A stretch of 64,000 nt of DNA. Origin: Caldalkalibacillus mannanilyticus JCM 10596 (lineage in GTDB: Bacteria; Bacillota; Bacilli; Caldalkalibacillales; JCM-10596). Every line of letters begins with the position of its first letter. Within the stretch, counting starts at the first letter, position 1. The stretch is from NCBI RefSeq assembly GCF_000615945.1, contig NZ_BAMO01000013.1, positions 30,822-94,821 of the forward strand. Direction: 5' to 3'. A program made the translations under genes and the position numbers. Under the pieces are notes generated by a model. It worked only from the letters and a program-made list of their open reading frames with translations, was not told where the DNA came from and did no database searches. Shown piece after piece: positions 27,229 through 36,718 of the stretch.

Positions 27229-27356
27229 TAAAGTAGACTTCCATCAGATGGAGTTTTTACTCCACCTGATGGTTAGTCGCCCTTATCGGCTTCTTAGCTT
27301 CGGTTATCTCTCTCCTATAGAGGAGGGAGTCTTACCGACAGTTAGAACGTGATAAA
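27229..27356 (+). repeat. Two-hairpin interspersed repeat, copy B
   Basis: Begins AAGTAGACTTCCATCAGATG, has hairpin 1 closed by CTCCACCTGATGG, then TTAGTCGCCCTTATC, a longer hairpin 2 (inner arms CTCTCTCCTATAGAGGAGGG), then CCGACAGTTAGAACGTGATA. Same order as copy A. It sits in the divergent gap between rarD and the metallo-beta-lactamase gene. Confidence 0.8.
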
Positions 27357-27366
27357 AAACTTTTTG

Positions 27367-27395
27367 TTGCAAAAACTAATTAGATTAGTTAAATT
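27367..27395 (+). promoter_or_regulatory. Promoter with TetR-type operator in the spacer
   Basis: TTGCAA (27367-27372), 17 bases, TAAATT (27390-27395). The spacer is almost exactly the palindrome AACTAATTAGATTAGTT (27374-27390, 7-base arms). A repressor bound there would block RNA polymerase. The TetR protein two genes downstream is the obvious candidate. Confidence 0.6.
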
Positions 27396-27431
27396 ATAAA
27401 TATAATTAGTTTTTAGGGAGTGGTGATATAA

Positions 27432-28160
27432 ATGAGAGTGAGTCAAAAAGGGAAGGTCATTCAACTGTCTTTCATGCCTCGATTCTTTCCGGTTAATTGT
27501 TACCTTGTAGAGGAAGAAAGGGAAATCACCCTAATTGATGCCGCATTGCCCTACTGTGCCAAATCGATTGTTGATGTAGCGGAGCGTATGGGGAAGCCTA
27601 TTACTAGAATCATCCTCACCCATGCCCACGAGGATCATGTTGGAGCCCTTGATAGAATCAAAAGAATCCATCCACATATCCAGGTGTATATTTCGGAAAG
27701 AGATTCTGCGCTGTTAAAAGGAGAGAGAAGACTTTTACCAGAAGAACCAAATACTCCTATTCGCGGAGGAATACCGAAGAAGATCAGCACAATCCCTGAT
27801 TGCTTCCTTCGAGAGGGGGAACGTATTGGTTCCCTAGAAGTTATTTTCTCGCCAGGTCATACACCGGGTTCCGTATCTCTCTTCGATACAAGAGATCGTC
27901 ATTTGATAGCAGGTGACGCTTTTCAAACCAGAGGAGGAATGGCTGTAGCTGGAATGCTGAAGGCTTGGTTTCCTTTTCCTGCTTTAGCAACGTGGAGTAA
28001 AGAAATCGCGTTACAGAGTGCCAAAAAACTAGCGGATTTTGAACCACGGCTGCTAGCAGTAGGGCATGGGAGGATGCTAGAAGAGCCTAAGAATGCTATG
28101 CTCAAGGCAATAATGGAGGCGGAACGAAAGTATACTCGATCCGTCATGAAAGGAGAATGA
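27432..28160 (+). CDS. Metallo-beta-lactamase-fold hydrolase
   Basis: A 242-residue MBL-fold hydrolase. The metal motif THAHEDHVGA (HxHxDH, about residues 67-76) is intact. Further ligands lie in SPGHTPGS (His), AGDAFQT (Asp) and VGHGRML (final His). The glyoxalase-II-like layout does not specify the substrate. Start at ATG 27432 behind GGGAGTGGTGA. The tetR gene starts 4 bases after its stop, so they form an operon, probably controlled by that TetR through the operator upstream. A detoxifying role is suggested by this pairing. Confidence 0.85.
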   Translation: MRVSQKGKVIQLSFMPRFFPVNCYLVEEEREITLIDAALPYCAKSIVDVAERMGKPITRIILTHAHEDHVGALDRIKRIHPHIQVYISERDSALLKGERRLLPEEPNTPIRGGIPKKISTIPDCFLREGERIGSLEVIFSPGHTPGSVSLFDTRDRHLIAGDAFQTRGGMAVAGMLKAWFPFPALATWSKEIALQSAKKLADFEPRLLAVGHGRMLEEPKNAMLKAIMEAERKYTRSVMKGE

Positions 28161-28164
28161 AGAT

Positions 28165-28755
28165 TTGTCACCACGTGCGGGATTAGATGCAGATCGTATC
28201 GTCAGTAAAGCAACAGAAATCATCGATATGAATGGAGTGGATAAGTTAACACTCGGAATACTTGCAAGTGAACTGAATGTTCGAACTCCCTCTCTATATA
28301 ATCATGTAAAAAGCCTAGATGGACTAAAGCAGGCATTAGCCATCCAAGGCTTAAATAAGCTATATCAACAGATGCAAAAGGCAGCCATAGGTCGGTCGGG
28401 TGATACGGCGATTCGAGAGATTAGTGAAGCCTACCTCTGCTTTGTAAGAAGCCACCCTGGTCTTTATGAAGCAACCTTTCGCGCCCCAGAGCCTGAGGAT
28501 TCGAATCTGCAACAGGCACAGGATCAAATTGTAGAACTCGTCGTGCTCGTGATGCGAGAATACGATTTGTCTCATGATACTGTTCTTCATTTGGTTCGTG
28601 GACTTAGAAGTATCTTACATGGATTTACGTCCATCGAGCAGATGGGAGGCTTTGGACTTCCCCTTGACCTCGATCAAAGCTTTACCATTCTCTTAGATAC
28701 ATATATTAAGGGCATTCATTTGCTCAAAAAGGAACAGGGCTCTAGAGTAGAATGA
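28165..28755 (+). CDS. TetR/AcrR-family repressor
   Basis: A 196-residue regulator. The N-terminal helix-turn-helix is typical (RIVSKATEIIDMNGVDKLTLGILASELNVRTPSLYNHVKSLDGL). The C-terminal ligand domain resembles the WHG/TetR_C_33 type (YLCFVRSHPGLYEATFRAPEP and HLVRGLRSILHGFTSIEQMGGFGLPLD). Start is TTG 28165 behind AAGGAGA. It is second in a two-gene operon with the hydrolase and likely represses its own promoter via the palindrome at 27374-27390. Confidence 0.88.
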   Translation: MSPRAGLDADRIVSKATEIIDMNGVDKLTLGILASELNVRTPSLYNHVKSLDGLKQALAIQGLNKLYQQMQKAAIGRSGDTAIREISEAYLCFVRSHPGLYEATFRAPEPEDSNLQQAQDQIVELVVLVMREYDLSHDTVLHLVRGLRSILHGFTSIEQMGGFGLPLDLDQSFTILLDTYIKGIHLLKKEQGSRVE

Positions 28756-28788
28756 AACTCTATCAGCTGGAAAGTTTCTTTATTTTTT
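28754..28788 (+). terminator. Terminator after tetR
   Basis: GAAACT / AGTTTC (28754-28759, 28773-28778) followed by TTTATTTTTT, overlapping the 3' end of the opposite gene. Confidence 0.6.
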
Positions 28789-28986
28789 GTAGCTGATGAT
28801 CTTCACGTGTTCGATTTCGTGAAAAGGTTCCAAAATGCACATGAGTTGTTGAATCTCTTTTAAAGTCAGGTTTTCATAAAGCTCTATTTGTCCGTTTTCA
28901 GGACTGCTTGTAAACGTTGTTTGGATATCTTTCATTTCTCCAACTATGATTTCTTTTGATTCCTTGTAGACAATGATTCCGTTCAT
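28780..28986 (-). CDS. Unknown small protein
   Basis: A 68-residue protein (MNGIIVYKESKEIIVGEMKD to VKIISYKK) with a beta-strand-rich start and a helix in the second half. The start at 28986 follows a G-rich Shine-Dalgarno region (TGGGGGGC) by 4 bases; an upstream ATG 7 codons earlier has no site. No family recognised. It is convergent with tetR. Confidence 0.45.
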   Translation of the reverse strand: MNGIIVYKESKEIIVGEMKDIQTTFTSSPENGQIELYENLTLKEIQQLMCILEPFHEIEHVKIISYKK

Positions 28987-29085
28987 GTTCTGCCCCCCCA
29001 GGTTCATTTTTGTAAAGTGTATGTCTAGAATCTGGGGAAAAGAACGATTGGATATAGAGATAGGATGTTTATCTAGGGTGTCGAG

Positions 29086-30306
29086 TTATGTTACCGAGGC
29101 GGAAACTGCGCTATTCATTTTTTTGATACTGATGACCATGGCAATGTAAGCTGTGAATATGAGAAAGCATAGCAGAACCAGCATATAGGCAGAACCGATA
29201 AGAGTAAGGGCATTAGTAAAGACCAAGAGCATTCCCACTCGAATCGCCAATCCTATTAATTGAAACAGACTATTTACTCTCCCCATTTTATCTGTTGGGA
29301 TCATAGCCATCATGATGGAGTTGCGGACTACTCTTGTTCCTGCATTCCCGAGTCCAGTTAAGATTTGCATCAGCAAAAAGATGGGGACTAGAGGGATAAG
29401 AGAAAGAAAAAGTAGACCGATCAGGTAGCTAGTGAAAGTCAGAATAATGGCGGCATACTGATTCATGGTTCGTAGCAGAAGAGGTAAAATAATACCAGCA
29501 AGGGTCGCCCCTACAGAGTACATCATACTGGTGGCTCCATACACACTCGCATCTGCTTCCAAAACTTCATGAATATAGATGGGATAAAGATAGTTTGTCA
29601 TCATAACTCCGATAAAAGGGAGAAAGGATGCCATAAAAAAGAGAAAGAGCATAGGTACTTGCTTCATATACAAGAATCCCTCAGCCAATTGATAGAAAAA
29701 GGAATGGCGTGTAGAAGAGGGAGCGAACGTTTGATAATAAGGAACAAGGAGTAAGATAAAAAAGGCAGCTCCAAAAGAGAAGGCATCCATGATGATAATC
29801 CAAATCAAATCAATTTTTCCTATCAATATACTCGCTAAGGCACCTGCCATGATCGTGGATGCTTGGCTTTGTATTTCCAGCAATCCATTGATTGATTTAT
29901 AATGTTTTTTATCAAAAATCTCCTGACAAAAGGCAAACATCGTTGGGTAGAAGACTGTGTAGTAGAGAGAGCCGATGGAATAGATGCTGATAAGATACCA
30001 GATAGGGTAATCTCCCAATCGATAACCTAGATACACAAAGAAGACTAAACTAATGAAACCAAAAAAATTAACTACATGTAAGATGTTTTTGCGAGAAAAA
30101 CGATCGATCAATAGACCGATGGAAGGCGTAATGAAGAACATAAGAATCGTGAGGGCTAAAGTGACATAGCCATAGATGACTGACCCATCCTCACGAGAGA
30201 TAAGCATCCATGGTATGGCAATCATTGAGATTCCAGATCCGATAGAAGATAGCATGTTAGAAGCAAGAATAAAATAGAGACGTTGATCCTTAAAAAGTTG
30301 ATTCAT
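29086..30306 (-). CDS. MFS transporter
   Basis: A 406-residue major facilitator protein with twelve hydrophobic segments, of the MFS_3/enterobactin-exporter-like branch. NMLSSIGSGISMIAIPWMLI opens helix 1, and GLLIDRFSRKNILH is the loop 2-3 A motif variant. ATG 30306 is chosen over earlier ones because GAGGTGAT precedes it by 4 bases. It lies 125 bases behind a MATE exporter on the same strand, and the two may share a transcript. Macrolide or siderophore export is common in this branch, but the substrate is unknown. Confidence 0.85.
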   Translation of the reverse strand: MNQLFKDQRLYFILASNMLSSIGSGISMIAIPWMLISREDGSVIYGYVTLALTILMFFITPSIGLLIDRFSRKNILHVVNFFGFISLVFFVYLGYRLGDYPIWYLISIYSIGSLYYTVFYPTMFAFCQEIFDKKHYKSINGLLEIQSQASTIMAGALASILIGKIDLIWIIIMDAFSFGAAFFILLLVPYYQTFAPSSTRHSFFYQLAEGFLYMKQVPMLFLFFMASFLPFIGVMMTNYLYPIYIHEVLEADASVYGATSMMYSVGATLAGIILPLLLRTMNQYAAIILTFTSYLIGLLFLSLIPLVPIFLLMQILTGLGNAGTRVVRNSIMMAMIPTDKMGRVNSLFQLIGLAIRVGMLLVFTNALTLIGSAYMLVLLCFLIFTAYIAMVISIKKMNSAVSASVT

Positions 30307-30431
30307 TCTGATCACCTCATTCATTAACGTTGGCAATAGTTTCTAGTGCTTATCTTTAGCATAACGAAATGATTAGGAGGAATCTTCGGCGATCAGAATG
30401 ATTTTTGGTAGAACAGGCTCAGACCTTGGTC

Positions 30432-31795
30432 TTAAGACTGCTCTACTCTTTTGTGCTTACGTTGAATATGGACAAGTCGAATGGAGAGGGAGATAGCCCC
30501 CGCCGCCAGACCTGCTATGAGACCGACCCAATAGCCAAAAGCATGGAGACTTGTGTAATTGGCTAACACATAACCAAGTGGTAATCCAATCACCCAATAA
30601 GAAACCAATGCCATGACAAATGTAACATTCACATCCTTATATCCTCGAAGGACTCCTTGGATGGGGGAGGCAATAGCATCCGATAACTGGAAAAATAAAG
30701 CGTATATTAAGAATTGAGAGGTGAGGATGAGCACCTCTTTTTCTTTTGTATACAGACCGGCTACCTCCATTCTAAAAACAAAAAGGAAGATCGCACAGCC
30801 AACGGAAAAAAGAATGGCTGTCATGATTCCAATCTTACTATATTGTGCAGCATCGAGATAACGTTTAGCTCCTACTTCATACCCTACAATAATGGTCAAG
30901 GCCATAGAGATGCTCAAAGGAATCATGTACAAGAAAGAAGCAAAGTTAATGGCTGCTTGGTGGGAAGCAATTGTGATCGTATCATACTGACTCATCAGTA
31001 AGGTGACAGCCGAAAAAATACTGACCTCAAAAAAAATAGAGAGCCCAATAGGGAGTCCAATGAGAAAAATCTCTTTCCATCTTTTCAGAGCTATAGGATA
31101 AAAACGAGAAAAAATAGCACTTTGAGCAAGAGGCTCTTTTTTAACAACAATAAAAATAGTGACAACAGTAATAAACCAATATGTGATCGACGTAGCATAG
31201 CCAGCACCAATCCCCCCTAAAGCTGGAAAACCTCCCTTACCAAAAATCAGCATATAGTTAAAGAAAAAATTAATAGGGATGGTGGCTAGTGTAATAAACA
31301 TTGTGATTCGAGTATGCCCTAGGGCATCAATATAGCAGCGTAAAACAGTATAAATGAATAAGGGGATGATCCCATACGTAAGGCAACTAAATAGCCCTTA
31401 GCGATATAGCGTACATCTTCTTCAATATTCATATGGTTTAAGACTGGGTCTAAAACAAGAGCCCCAAGAAGCATAATGGTGATGGCTAGCATAAGAGAAA
31501 CATAGATTCCTTGCAGAACACGATCGGGTATACTTTCCTCTTTTTTTGCTCCGAAAAGCTGCGACACAATAGGGGTAATAGACATTAAAATGCCACTTAA
31601 TCCCACGAAAATAGGAACCCATAGATTGGCTCCAATGGCGACGCCAGCTAAATCAGTAGGGCTTACATTTCCAGACATCACTACATCAAAAAAATTCATG
31701 GCAAATAAGCCTAGCTGAGTGACGAAGATCGGAAATAAAATTCTACTAAATTGACTTATTTTTTGGCGGTATGTATAGGTTTGTTCCATAGTCAC
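30432..31795 (-). pseudogene. MATE-family efflux protein, one frameshift
   Basis: A NorM/MdtK-type multidrug and toxin extrusion protein, about 454 residues and 12 helices after repair. The first part (MEQTYTYRQKISQFSRILFP, then NFFDVVMSGNVSPTDLAGVAIG) runs to LRMGSS. The frame then breaks at the three-base run 31371-31373; a fourth G (coding strand) restores LRMGIIPLFIYTVLRCYIDALGHTRITMFI. Na+ or H+ drives export; the substrate is unknown. The start region (first 20 codons and leader) is duplicated at 38873-38998 on the far side of the urease island. Start at 31795 or two codons later, behind GAGGTGAC. Confidence 0.82.
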
Positions 31796-31860
31796 CTCTA
31801 GTAAAAAAGTAATAATGAATGAATTATATCATTTTATATCAGCTATCTCTATATACTTTA
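31746..31860. repeat. Direct repeat flanking the urease island, left copy
   Basis: Covers the first codons of the MATE gene and its leader. Repeated at 38873-38998 in the same orientation at roughly 85-90% identity by eye, with one insertion of about 13 bases on the right. Between them lie exactly the urea transporter and urease genes. Confidence 0.85.
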
Positions 31861-31900
31861 TTTTCTGACAAACGGGTCATCTTTGCTTTTTGTAATAATT

Positions 31901-31917
31901 TGTTAGAAAACCTGACA
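31901..31917 (+). promoter_or_regulatory. TnrA/GlnR box upstream of the urea genes
   Basis: TGTTAGAAAACCTGACA fits the Bacillus TnrA/GlnR consensus TGTNANAWWWTMTNACA at all defined positions but one. Its centre (31909) lies about 50 bases upstream of the start site predicted from the promoter at 31924-31952, the position from which TnrA activates. Confidence 0.7.
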
Positions 31918-31923
31918 AAATGG

Positions 31924-31952
31924 CTGAAATGCCAAAGAATCACTCGTATACT
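31924..31952 (+). promoter_or_regulatory. Predicted promoter of the urea operon
   Basis: CTGAAA (31924-31929), 17 bases, TATACT (31947-31952). A weak -35 with a good -10 is typical of an activator-dependent promoter, consistent with the TnrA box just upstream. Confidence 0.5.
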
Positions 31953-32061
31953 AACCCCATTGAACATAAAAATTATTTATTAGTTCTGAATTGCTTTAAA
32001 AGTGCAAAAAGAAACACCTTTTAACTAGTAAAGGATTAAATAAAAGATGGGGGAGTGAAAC

Positions 32062-33615
32062 ATGTTAACAGCCAGTGCGGGATATCTTATTTTGCTCTTT
32101 TTTGGAGTGTTTTTTACGAGTCTTACTATGATTATGCAGCGTCGTAGAAAGACAGATATGACAGCAGAACAATTTAGTACGGCGGGCAGAAGCATTGGTG
32201 TCGGTTTAGCGAGTGCTTCGATTATAGCCGCTTGGACTTGGGCGGCTACACTGATGATGTCTTCATCAACAGGTTTTCAATATGGAATAAGTGGACCTTA
32301 TTGGTATGCTGCAGGTGCTTGCATTCAAGTATTATTGTTTGCGATTGTAGCGATTCATTTAAAAAGAAAAGCACCAAAGGCTCATACATTCTTGGAGTTC
32401 ATTGGAAAACGTTTTGACAAAAAAAATCATAAACTGATGATGGTCTTTGCCTTGATGACGAACACGATCGTTACAGCTATGGTCATTCTTGGTGGAGCGA
32501 TTGCGTTAAATTCACTTACAGGGATGAATATTTATATAGCAGCATTTTTAATTCCATTAACCTTTACGATTTATACCATGATTGGTGGTTTAAAAGCGTC
32601 GTTCATCGCAGACTACTTAAATACTGTAATGATTTTTGTCATTCTCACCACTTTTGCCACAGTTGTATATATGAAATTTGGAGTGACAACCGTTTATGAA
32701 GGGTTACGTGCTTTACCTGAATCTCAACAAATGTTAACAATGGCTTCAATTCCAGGTTTGCTGTTTGGAATGATCAATATTATCGGTAACTTTGGCACGG
32801 TATTCGTTGACCAGTCATACTGGCAGCGTGCGATTGCCAGTAAAGACAGTGCTGCGTCAAAGGCTTATATTTATGGAGGGATTGCTTGGTTTTCAATTCC
32901 ATTTGCCATTGCAACATTCTTAGGAGTTACAGCAGCAGGGTTAGGATTAAATATTGGGGACCCTGATGCCTCAGCACCACTCATGGCTGCTCATTTACTT
33001 GGTACAGTTGGATCTATTTTATTTTTAGTGATGTTATTTATGGCGGTTATGTCAACAGGAGCTGCTGAGCTTACAGCCATTACGAATATTATTGTTACAG
33101 ATATTTACCGTAAATCGATTAACCCAACAGCGAGCAGTAAGCAAACCTTAAAAATATCGCGTATTGTTACATTAAGCTCTGGGTTAGCGATGGGGATTTT
33201 CTCTATCTTACTTTTCAACATAGGGATTGGCTTGGGATTTGTATATATGGCTATGGGGATCTTTGTCAGTGGCGCGGTTATTCCGCTGACGCTTGGTTTA
33301 CTTTGGAAACGTACAACGAATCAAGGGTGTTTTTACGGTGCTTTATTAGGGATGATTTCTGGCGTAACGGTTTGGTTAACTTACGCTTATGTTATGTACG
33401 GTTCTATTAGTGTTGAGTCACTGGGTCAATTACATTCAATGCTCTTTGGAAACATTACGGTCTTTTTAGTGAGTGGTTTGATTTCAGTAGGTCATGCATT
33501 AATGTCGAGAGAAGAATTCGATTTTGAAGCAATGAGAGATCAATTCAAAAGCTTTGATGAAGAGAATGACGAGATGAAAACAGGTCAAGGAAGGTTGTAT
33601 AACTATGCAGGATAA
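32062..33615 (+). CDS. Sodium:solute symporter, probable urea transporter
   Basis: A 517-residue, roughly 13-helix SSS-family permease. The overall character (AEQFSTAGRSIGVGLASASIIAAWTWAATLMMSS near the N-terminus, QSYWQRAIASKD in the middle, MAVMSTGAAELTAITNIIVTDIY) resembles the DUR3-like branch that moves urea with Na+ or H+. Its position first in the transcript ahead of urease, behind a nitrogen-control box, supports urea as substrate. This is inference from context plus family. Start at ATG 32062 behind GGGGGAG. Its last codons overlap the next gene. Confidence 0.8.
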   Translation: MLTASAGYLILLFFGVFFTSLTMIMQRRRKTDMTAEQFSTAGRSIGVGLASASIIAAWTWAATLMMSSSTGFQYGISGPYWYAAGACIQVLLFAIVAIHLKRKAPKAHTFLEFIGKRFDKKNHKLMMVFALMTNTIVTAMVILGGAIALNSLTGMNIYIAAFLIPLTFTIYTMIGGLKASFIADYLNTVMIFVILTTFATVVYMKFGVTTVYEGLRALPESQQMLTMASIPGLLFGMINIIGNFGTVFVDQSYWQRAIASKDSAASKAYIYGGIAWFSIPFAIATFLGVTAAGLGLNIGDPDASAPLMAAHLLGTVGSILFLVMLFMAVMSTGAAELTAITNIIVTDIYRKSINPTASSKQTLKISRIVTLSSGLAMGIFSILLFNIGIGLGFVYMAMGIFVSGAVIPLTLGLLWKRTTNQGCFYGALLGMISGVTVWLTYAYVMYGSISVESLGQLHSMLFGNITVFLVSGLISVGHALMSREEFDFEAMRDQFKSFDEENDEMKTGQGRLYNYAG

Positions 33616-33847
33616 ACAGTTGATGAAAGATGCAAAGATGTGTACACGCTGGGCATTGGGTTTAACCTTTGTATTTATCTTCGTATTCCCAGGAAGTATG
33701 TTTTTAACTGGGTATAACTATAGCTTGCCGTTTTTTAAAGGGTGGACATATCTCGCTTATAGCTGGTTAGTAACAGCAGGCTTGTTTATCTCGATCCGTC
33801 CATGGATTGAATACTTCAAAGAAAAGAAAGAATCCGAGCAAGGCTAA
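33605..33847 (+). CDS. Small symporter-associated membrane protein
   Basis: An 80-residue protein with two predicted helices (about residues 17-34 and 46-63) and charged ends. It overlaps the symporter's stop codon by 11 bases. The arrangement of an SSS permease followed by a roughly 70-90 residue two-helix protein recurs in other bacteria (for example beside acetate- or YhjB-type symporters), so it is probably an accessory subunit. No transport role has been shown for it from sequence alone. Confidence 0.7.
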   Translation: MQDKQLMKDAKMCTRWALGLTFVFIFVFPGSMFLTGYNYSLPFFKGWTYLAYSWLVTAGLFISIRPWIEYFKEKKESEQG

Positions 33848-33910
33848 TTTGTCAGCCATCGAAAGTATGACTAAAGAACTACTGCATTTGAGGAGAAAGG
33901 ATGGTAAGGG

Positions 33911-34213
33911 ATGAAACTAACGTCTCGTGAGATGGAGAAGCTGTTGATTGTTGTTGCTGCCGATTTAGCACGTCGTCGTCAAAAAAGGGGATTGAAGCTG
34001 AACTATCCAGAAGCTACGGCTATTATTACATATGAAATTTTAGAAGGAGCAAGAGATGGGCAGACCGTCGCTCAGTTAATGCAGTATGGGACTACTATTT
34101 TAACGAGAGAGGATGTCATGGAAGGTGTTCCAGAAATGATCGCTGATATTCAAGTAGAGGCAACATTTCCTGATGGAACGAAGCTAGTTACTGTACATAA
34201 TCCAATAAGGTAA
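33911..34213 (+). CDS. ureA: Urease subunit gamma
   Basis: The 100-residue gamma subunit of urease, which hydrolyses urea to ammonia and carbamate. It is nearly invariant in form: [20 protein letters not shown], then [22 protein letters not shown], and [27 protein letters not shown] at the end. Start at ATG 33911, with AAGGATGG upstream. It begins the structural part of ureABCEFGD. No terminator lies between the symporter genes and this one, so the whole island is probably one transcript. The A, B and C subunits are separate, the usual bacterial arrangement. Confidence 0.97.
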   Translation: MKLTSREMEKLLIVVAADLARRRQKRGLKLNYPEATAIITYEILEGARDGQTVAQLMQYGTTILTREDVMEGVPEMIADIQVEATFPDGTKLVTVHNPIR

Positions 34214-34228
34214 TAGGAGAGAAGAAAC

Positions 34229-34552
34229 ATGATCCCAGGAGAGTATGTATTAAAGACAGACCCTATTATTTGTAATGAACATAAAAAGCCAATCAGAATT
34301 AAGGTGTTAAACCTAGGAGATCGTCCTGTTCAAATTGGCTCTCATTTTCACTTTTACGAGGTAAATAGTTTTCTAAAGTTTAATCGAGAAGAAACTTTAG
34401 GAATGCATTTAAATATTCCAGCGGGCACTGCTGTCCGTTTCGAACCAGGTGATGAAAAAGAAGTTGAACTTGTTTCTTTCTCAGGGGAACAAAGAATATA
34501 TGGCTTAAATAATCGAGTGAATGGATCCGTTCAAAAGGAGAGAAATGAATGA
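34229..34552 (+). CDS. ureB: Urease subunit beta
   Basis: The 107-residue beta subunit of urease, which stabilises the (alpha-beta-gamma)3 complex. IPGEYVL at the start, [20 protein letters not shown], and [19 protein letters not shown] are the conserved segments. The start at 34229 follows AGGAGAG, and its ATGA overlap with ureC (34549-34552) ensures coupled translation. The length is standard. Confidence 0.97.
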   Translation: MIPGEYVLKTDPIICNEHKKPIRIKVLNLGDRPVQIGSHFHFYEVNSFLKFNREETLGMHLNIPAGTAVRFEPGDEKEVELVSFSGEQRIYGLNNRVNGSVQKERNE

Positions 34553-36258
34553 GTTTTCACATGTCAAGAAAGCAGTATGCTGATATGTTTGGTCCGACAG
34601 TTGGAGATGCCATTCGTCTAGCTGATACGGAACTGTACATCGAAATCGAAAAGGATTATACCACATACGGGGATGAAGTGAAGTTCGGTGGAGGCAAGGT
34701 CATTCGTGATGGAATGGGACAGCATCCCCTTGCGACAAGGGACGAAAGTGTCGACCTAGTCTTAACGAATGCGACGATTGTTGACTACACGGGAATTTAC
34801 AAAGCAGATATTGGAATAAAGGATGGTTTTATCGTGGGGATTGGAAAGGCAGGAAATCCATTGCTCATGGATCATATCGAAATTGTTGTAGGTGCTTCTA
34901 CGGAGGTCATTGCCGCTGAAGGTCAGATTGTGACAGCTGGTGGAATAGATGCCCATGTCCATTTTATATGTCCCCAACAAATTGATACGGCTCTTCAGTC
35001 AGGTTTGACAACGATGATTGGTGGAGGTACAGGTCCAGCAACTGGTTCGAAAGCAACAACTTGTACACCTGGAAAATGGAATATTCATCGAATGCTTGAG
35101 GCGGCAGAAGAATTCCCAATGAATCTAGGTTTCTTAGGGAAGGGAAATGCCTCCGGAAAGAAGGCGATAAGTGAACAGGTTGAAGCAGGAGCTATCGGTC
35201 TGAAGCTTCATGAGGATTGGGGTACGACAGCAGCGGCAATAGATACATGCTTAACAGTAGCAGATGAGTACGATGTCCAGGTAGCAATTCATACGGATAC
35301 ACTTAATGAAGGTGGATTTGTCGAGGACACGTTAGCAGCGATTAATGGACGTGTTATCCATACGTACCATACGGAAGGTGCAGGGGGAGGACACGCGCCG
35401 GATATTATTAAAGCAGCCAGCTTTCCTAATATTTTACCTTCATCTACTAATCCAACCCGCCCGTTTACTATTAACACATTGGAAGAGCATCTAGATATGT
35501 TAATGGTTTGTCATCACTTGGATCCTAGTGTTCCAGAGGATATTGCTTTTGCGGATTCACGTATTCGTAAAGAAACGATTGCCGCAGAGGATATTCTCCA
35601 TGACTTAGGCGTGTTTAGTATGATCTCGTCAGATTCACAAGCGATGGGGCGTGTGGGTGAAGTTATCAGTCGCACATGGCAGACAGCCGATAAAATGAAA
35701 AAGCAACGCGGAAAGCTCAGGGGAGACGAAGGGGTTGGGGACAACAATCGAGTGAAGCGCTATATTGCAAAATATACAATCAATCCTGCGATCGTTCATG
35801 GAATCTCTGACTATGTTGGTTCAGTTGAAGTTGGCAAGTTTGCCGATTTAATCCTTTGGGATCCAGCGTTTTTCGGTGTGAAGCCTGAGCTTATTTTAAA
35901 AGGTGGAATCATCGCTCACAGTATTATGGGGGATCCAAACGCAAGTATTCCAACACCACAACCCATATTGTATCGCCCGATGTTTGGTACTAACGGAAAA
36001 GCCAAATACAAAGCAGCAATGACCTTTGTTTCCAAAGCAGCGTATGAAGCGGGAATTAAAGAAGAGCTAAATTTGCAAAAAATCGTTAAGCCTATTTCTG
36101 GAGTTCGAAGCTTAACAAAAAAATCGATGGTGTTAAACGGAGAAACACCAGAGATCGAGGTTGACCCGCAAACATATGAAGTAAAAGTTGACGGCGAATT
36201 AATTACGTGTGAACGAGCTGACGTTGTTCCGATGGCACAGCGCTATTTCTTATTTTAA
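34549..36258 (+). CDS. ureC: Urease subunit alpha (catalytic)
   Basis: The 569-residue catalytic subunit with the dinuclear nickel site. Metal ligands are visible: HVHFICPQQ (two His), the carbamylated Lys in [23 protein letters not shown] and [13 protein letters not shown] (His), and the Asp in [12 protein letters not shown]. The mobile flap is [13 protein letters not shown], with its Cys and catalytic His. All active-site residues are kept, so the enzyme should work. It overlaps ureB by 4 bases and is followed 13 bases later by ureE. Confidence 0.98.
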   Translation: MSFHMSRKQYADMFGPTVGDAIRLADTELYIEIEKDYTTYGDEVKFGGGKVIRDGMGQHPLATRDESVDLVLTNATIVDYTGIYKADIGIKDGFIVGIGKAGNPLLMDHIEIVVGASTEVIAAEGQIVTAGGIDAHVHFICPQQIDTALQSGLTTMIGGGTGPATGSKATTCTPGKWNIHRMLEAAEEFPMNLGFLGKGNASGKKAISEQVEAGAIGLKLHEDWGTTAAAIDTCLTVADEYDVQVAIHTDTLNEGGFVEDTLAAINGRVIHTYHTEGAGGGHAPDIIKAASFPNILPSSTNPTRPFTINTLEEHLDMLMVCHHLDPSVPEDIAFADSRIRKETIAAEDILHDLGVFSMISSDSQAMGRVGEVISRTWQTADKMKKQRGKLRGDEGVGDNNRVKRYIAKYTINPAIVHGISDYVGSVEVGKFADLILWDPAFFGVKPELILKGGIIAHSIMGDPNASIPTPQPILYRPMFGTNGKAKYKAAMTFVSKAAYEAGIKEELNLQKIVKPISGVRSLTKKSMVLNGETPEIEVDPQTYEVKVDGELITCERADVVPMAQRYFLF

Positions 36259-36271
36259 CGGAGGGAGAAAC

Positions 36272-36718
36272 ATGATTATTGAAAGCATTGTGGGAAATGT
36301 TGCCACACTAAAGAAGAGATCTCCACATGTAGAGCGAGTCTATTTAGAGAGTGATGATCTAGTAAAAAGAATTCAAAGGGTTACGACGGATCACGGTAAT
36401 GAGATTGGCATTCGATTAAAAGAGAACCGCGAATTAATAGACGGTGATGTGTTGTATATGGATGAAAAAAACATGATTGTTGTCTCCGTCAAAGAAGATG
36501 ATCTGTTAACGATTATGCCAATCACGATTAAACAAATGGGGGAGATCGCCCATCAGCTTGGAAATCGACATATGCCTGCTCAATTCGAAGGCGATGAAAT
36601 GCTTGTTCAATACGACTACTTAGTAGAAGAGTTACTTCAACAGTTATCGATCCCACATAAACGAGAGAAGCGAAAGGTCAAACAGGCATTTCGCCATATA
36701 GGACATAGGCATGACTAA
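36272..36718 (+). CDS. ureE: Urease accessory protein UreE (nickel chaperone)
   Basis: A 148-residue metallochaperone that delivers nickel to the urease activation complex. The N-terminal domain begins [13 protein letters not shown]. The central [20 protein letters not shown] carries the conserved dimer-interface nickel His. The C-terminal tail holds a few His (FRHIGHRHD) but no long His-rich stretch, so nickel storage is limited. Start at ATG 36272 behind GGAGGGAG. The stop overlaps the ureF start by 8 bases. Confidence 0.95.
   Translation: MIIESIVGNVATLKKRSPHVERVYLESDDLVKRIQRVTTDHGNEIGIRLKENRELIDGDVLYMDEKNMIVVSVKEDDLLTIMPITIKQMGEIAHQLGNRHMPAQFEGDEMLVQYDYLVEELLQQLSIPHKREKRKVKQAFRHIGHRHD

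Noticed and set aside
16270..27356. CRISPR array from the repeated intergenic sequences
   Set aside because: Copies are tens of kilobases apart, in opposite orientations, and there are no regular spacers or cas genes.
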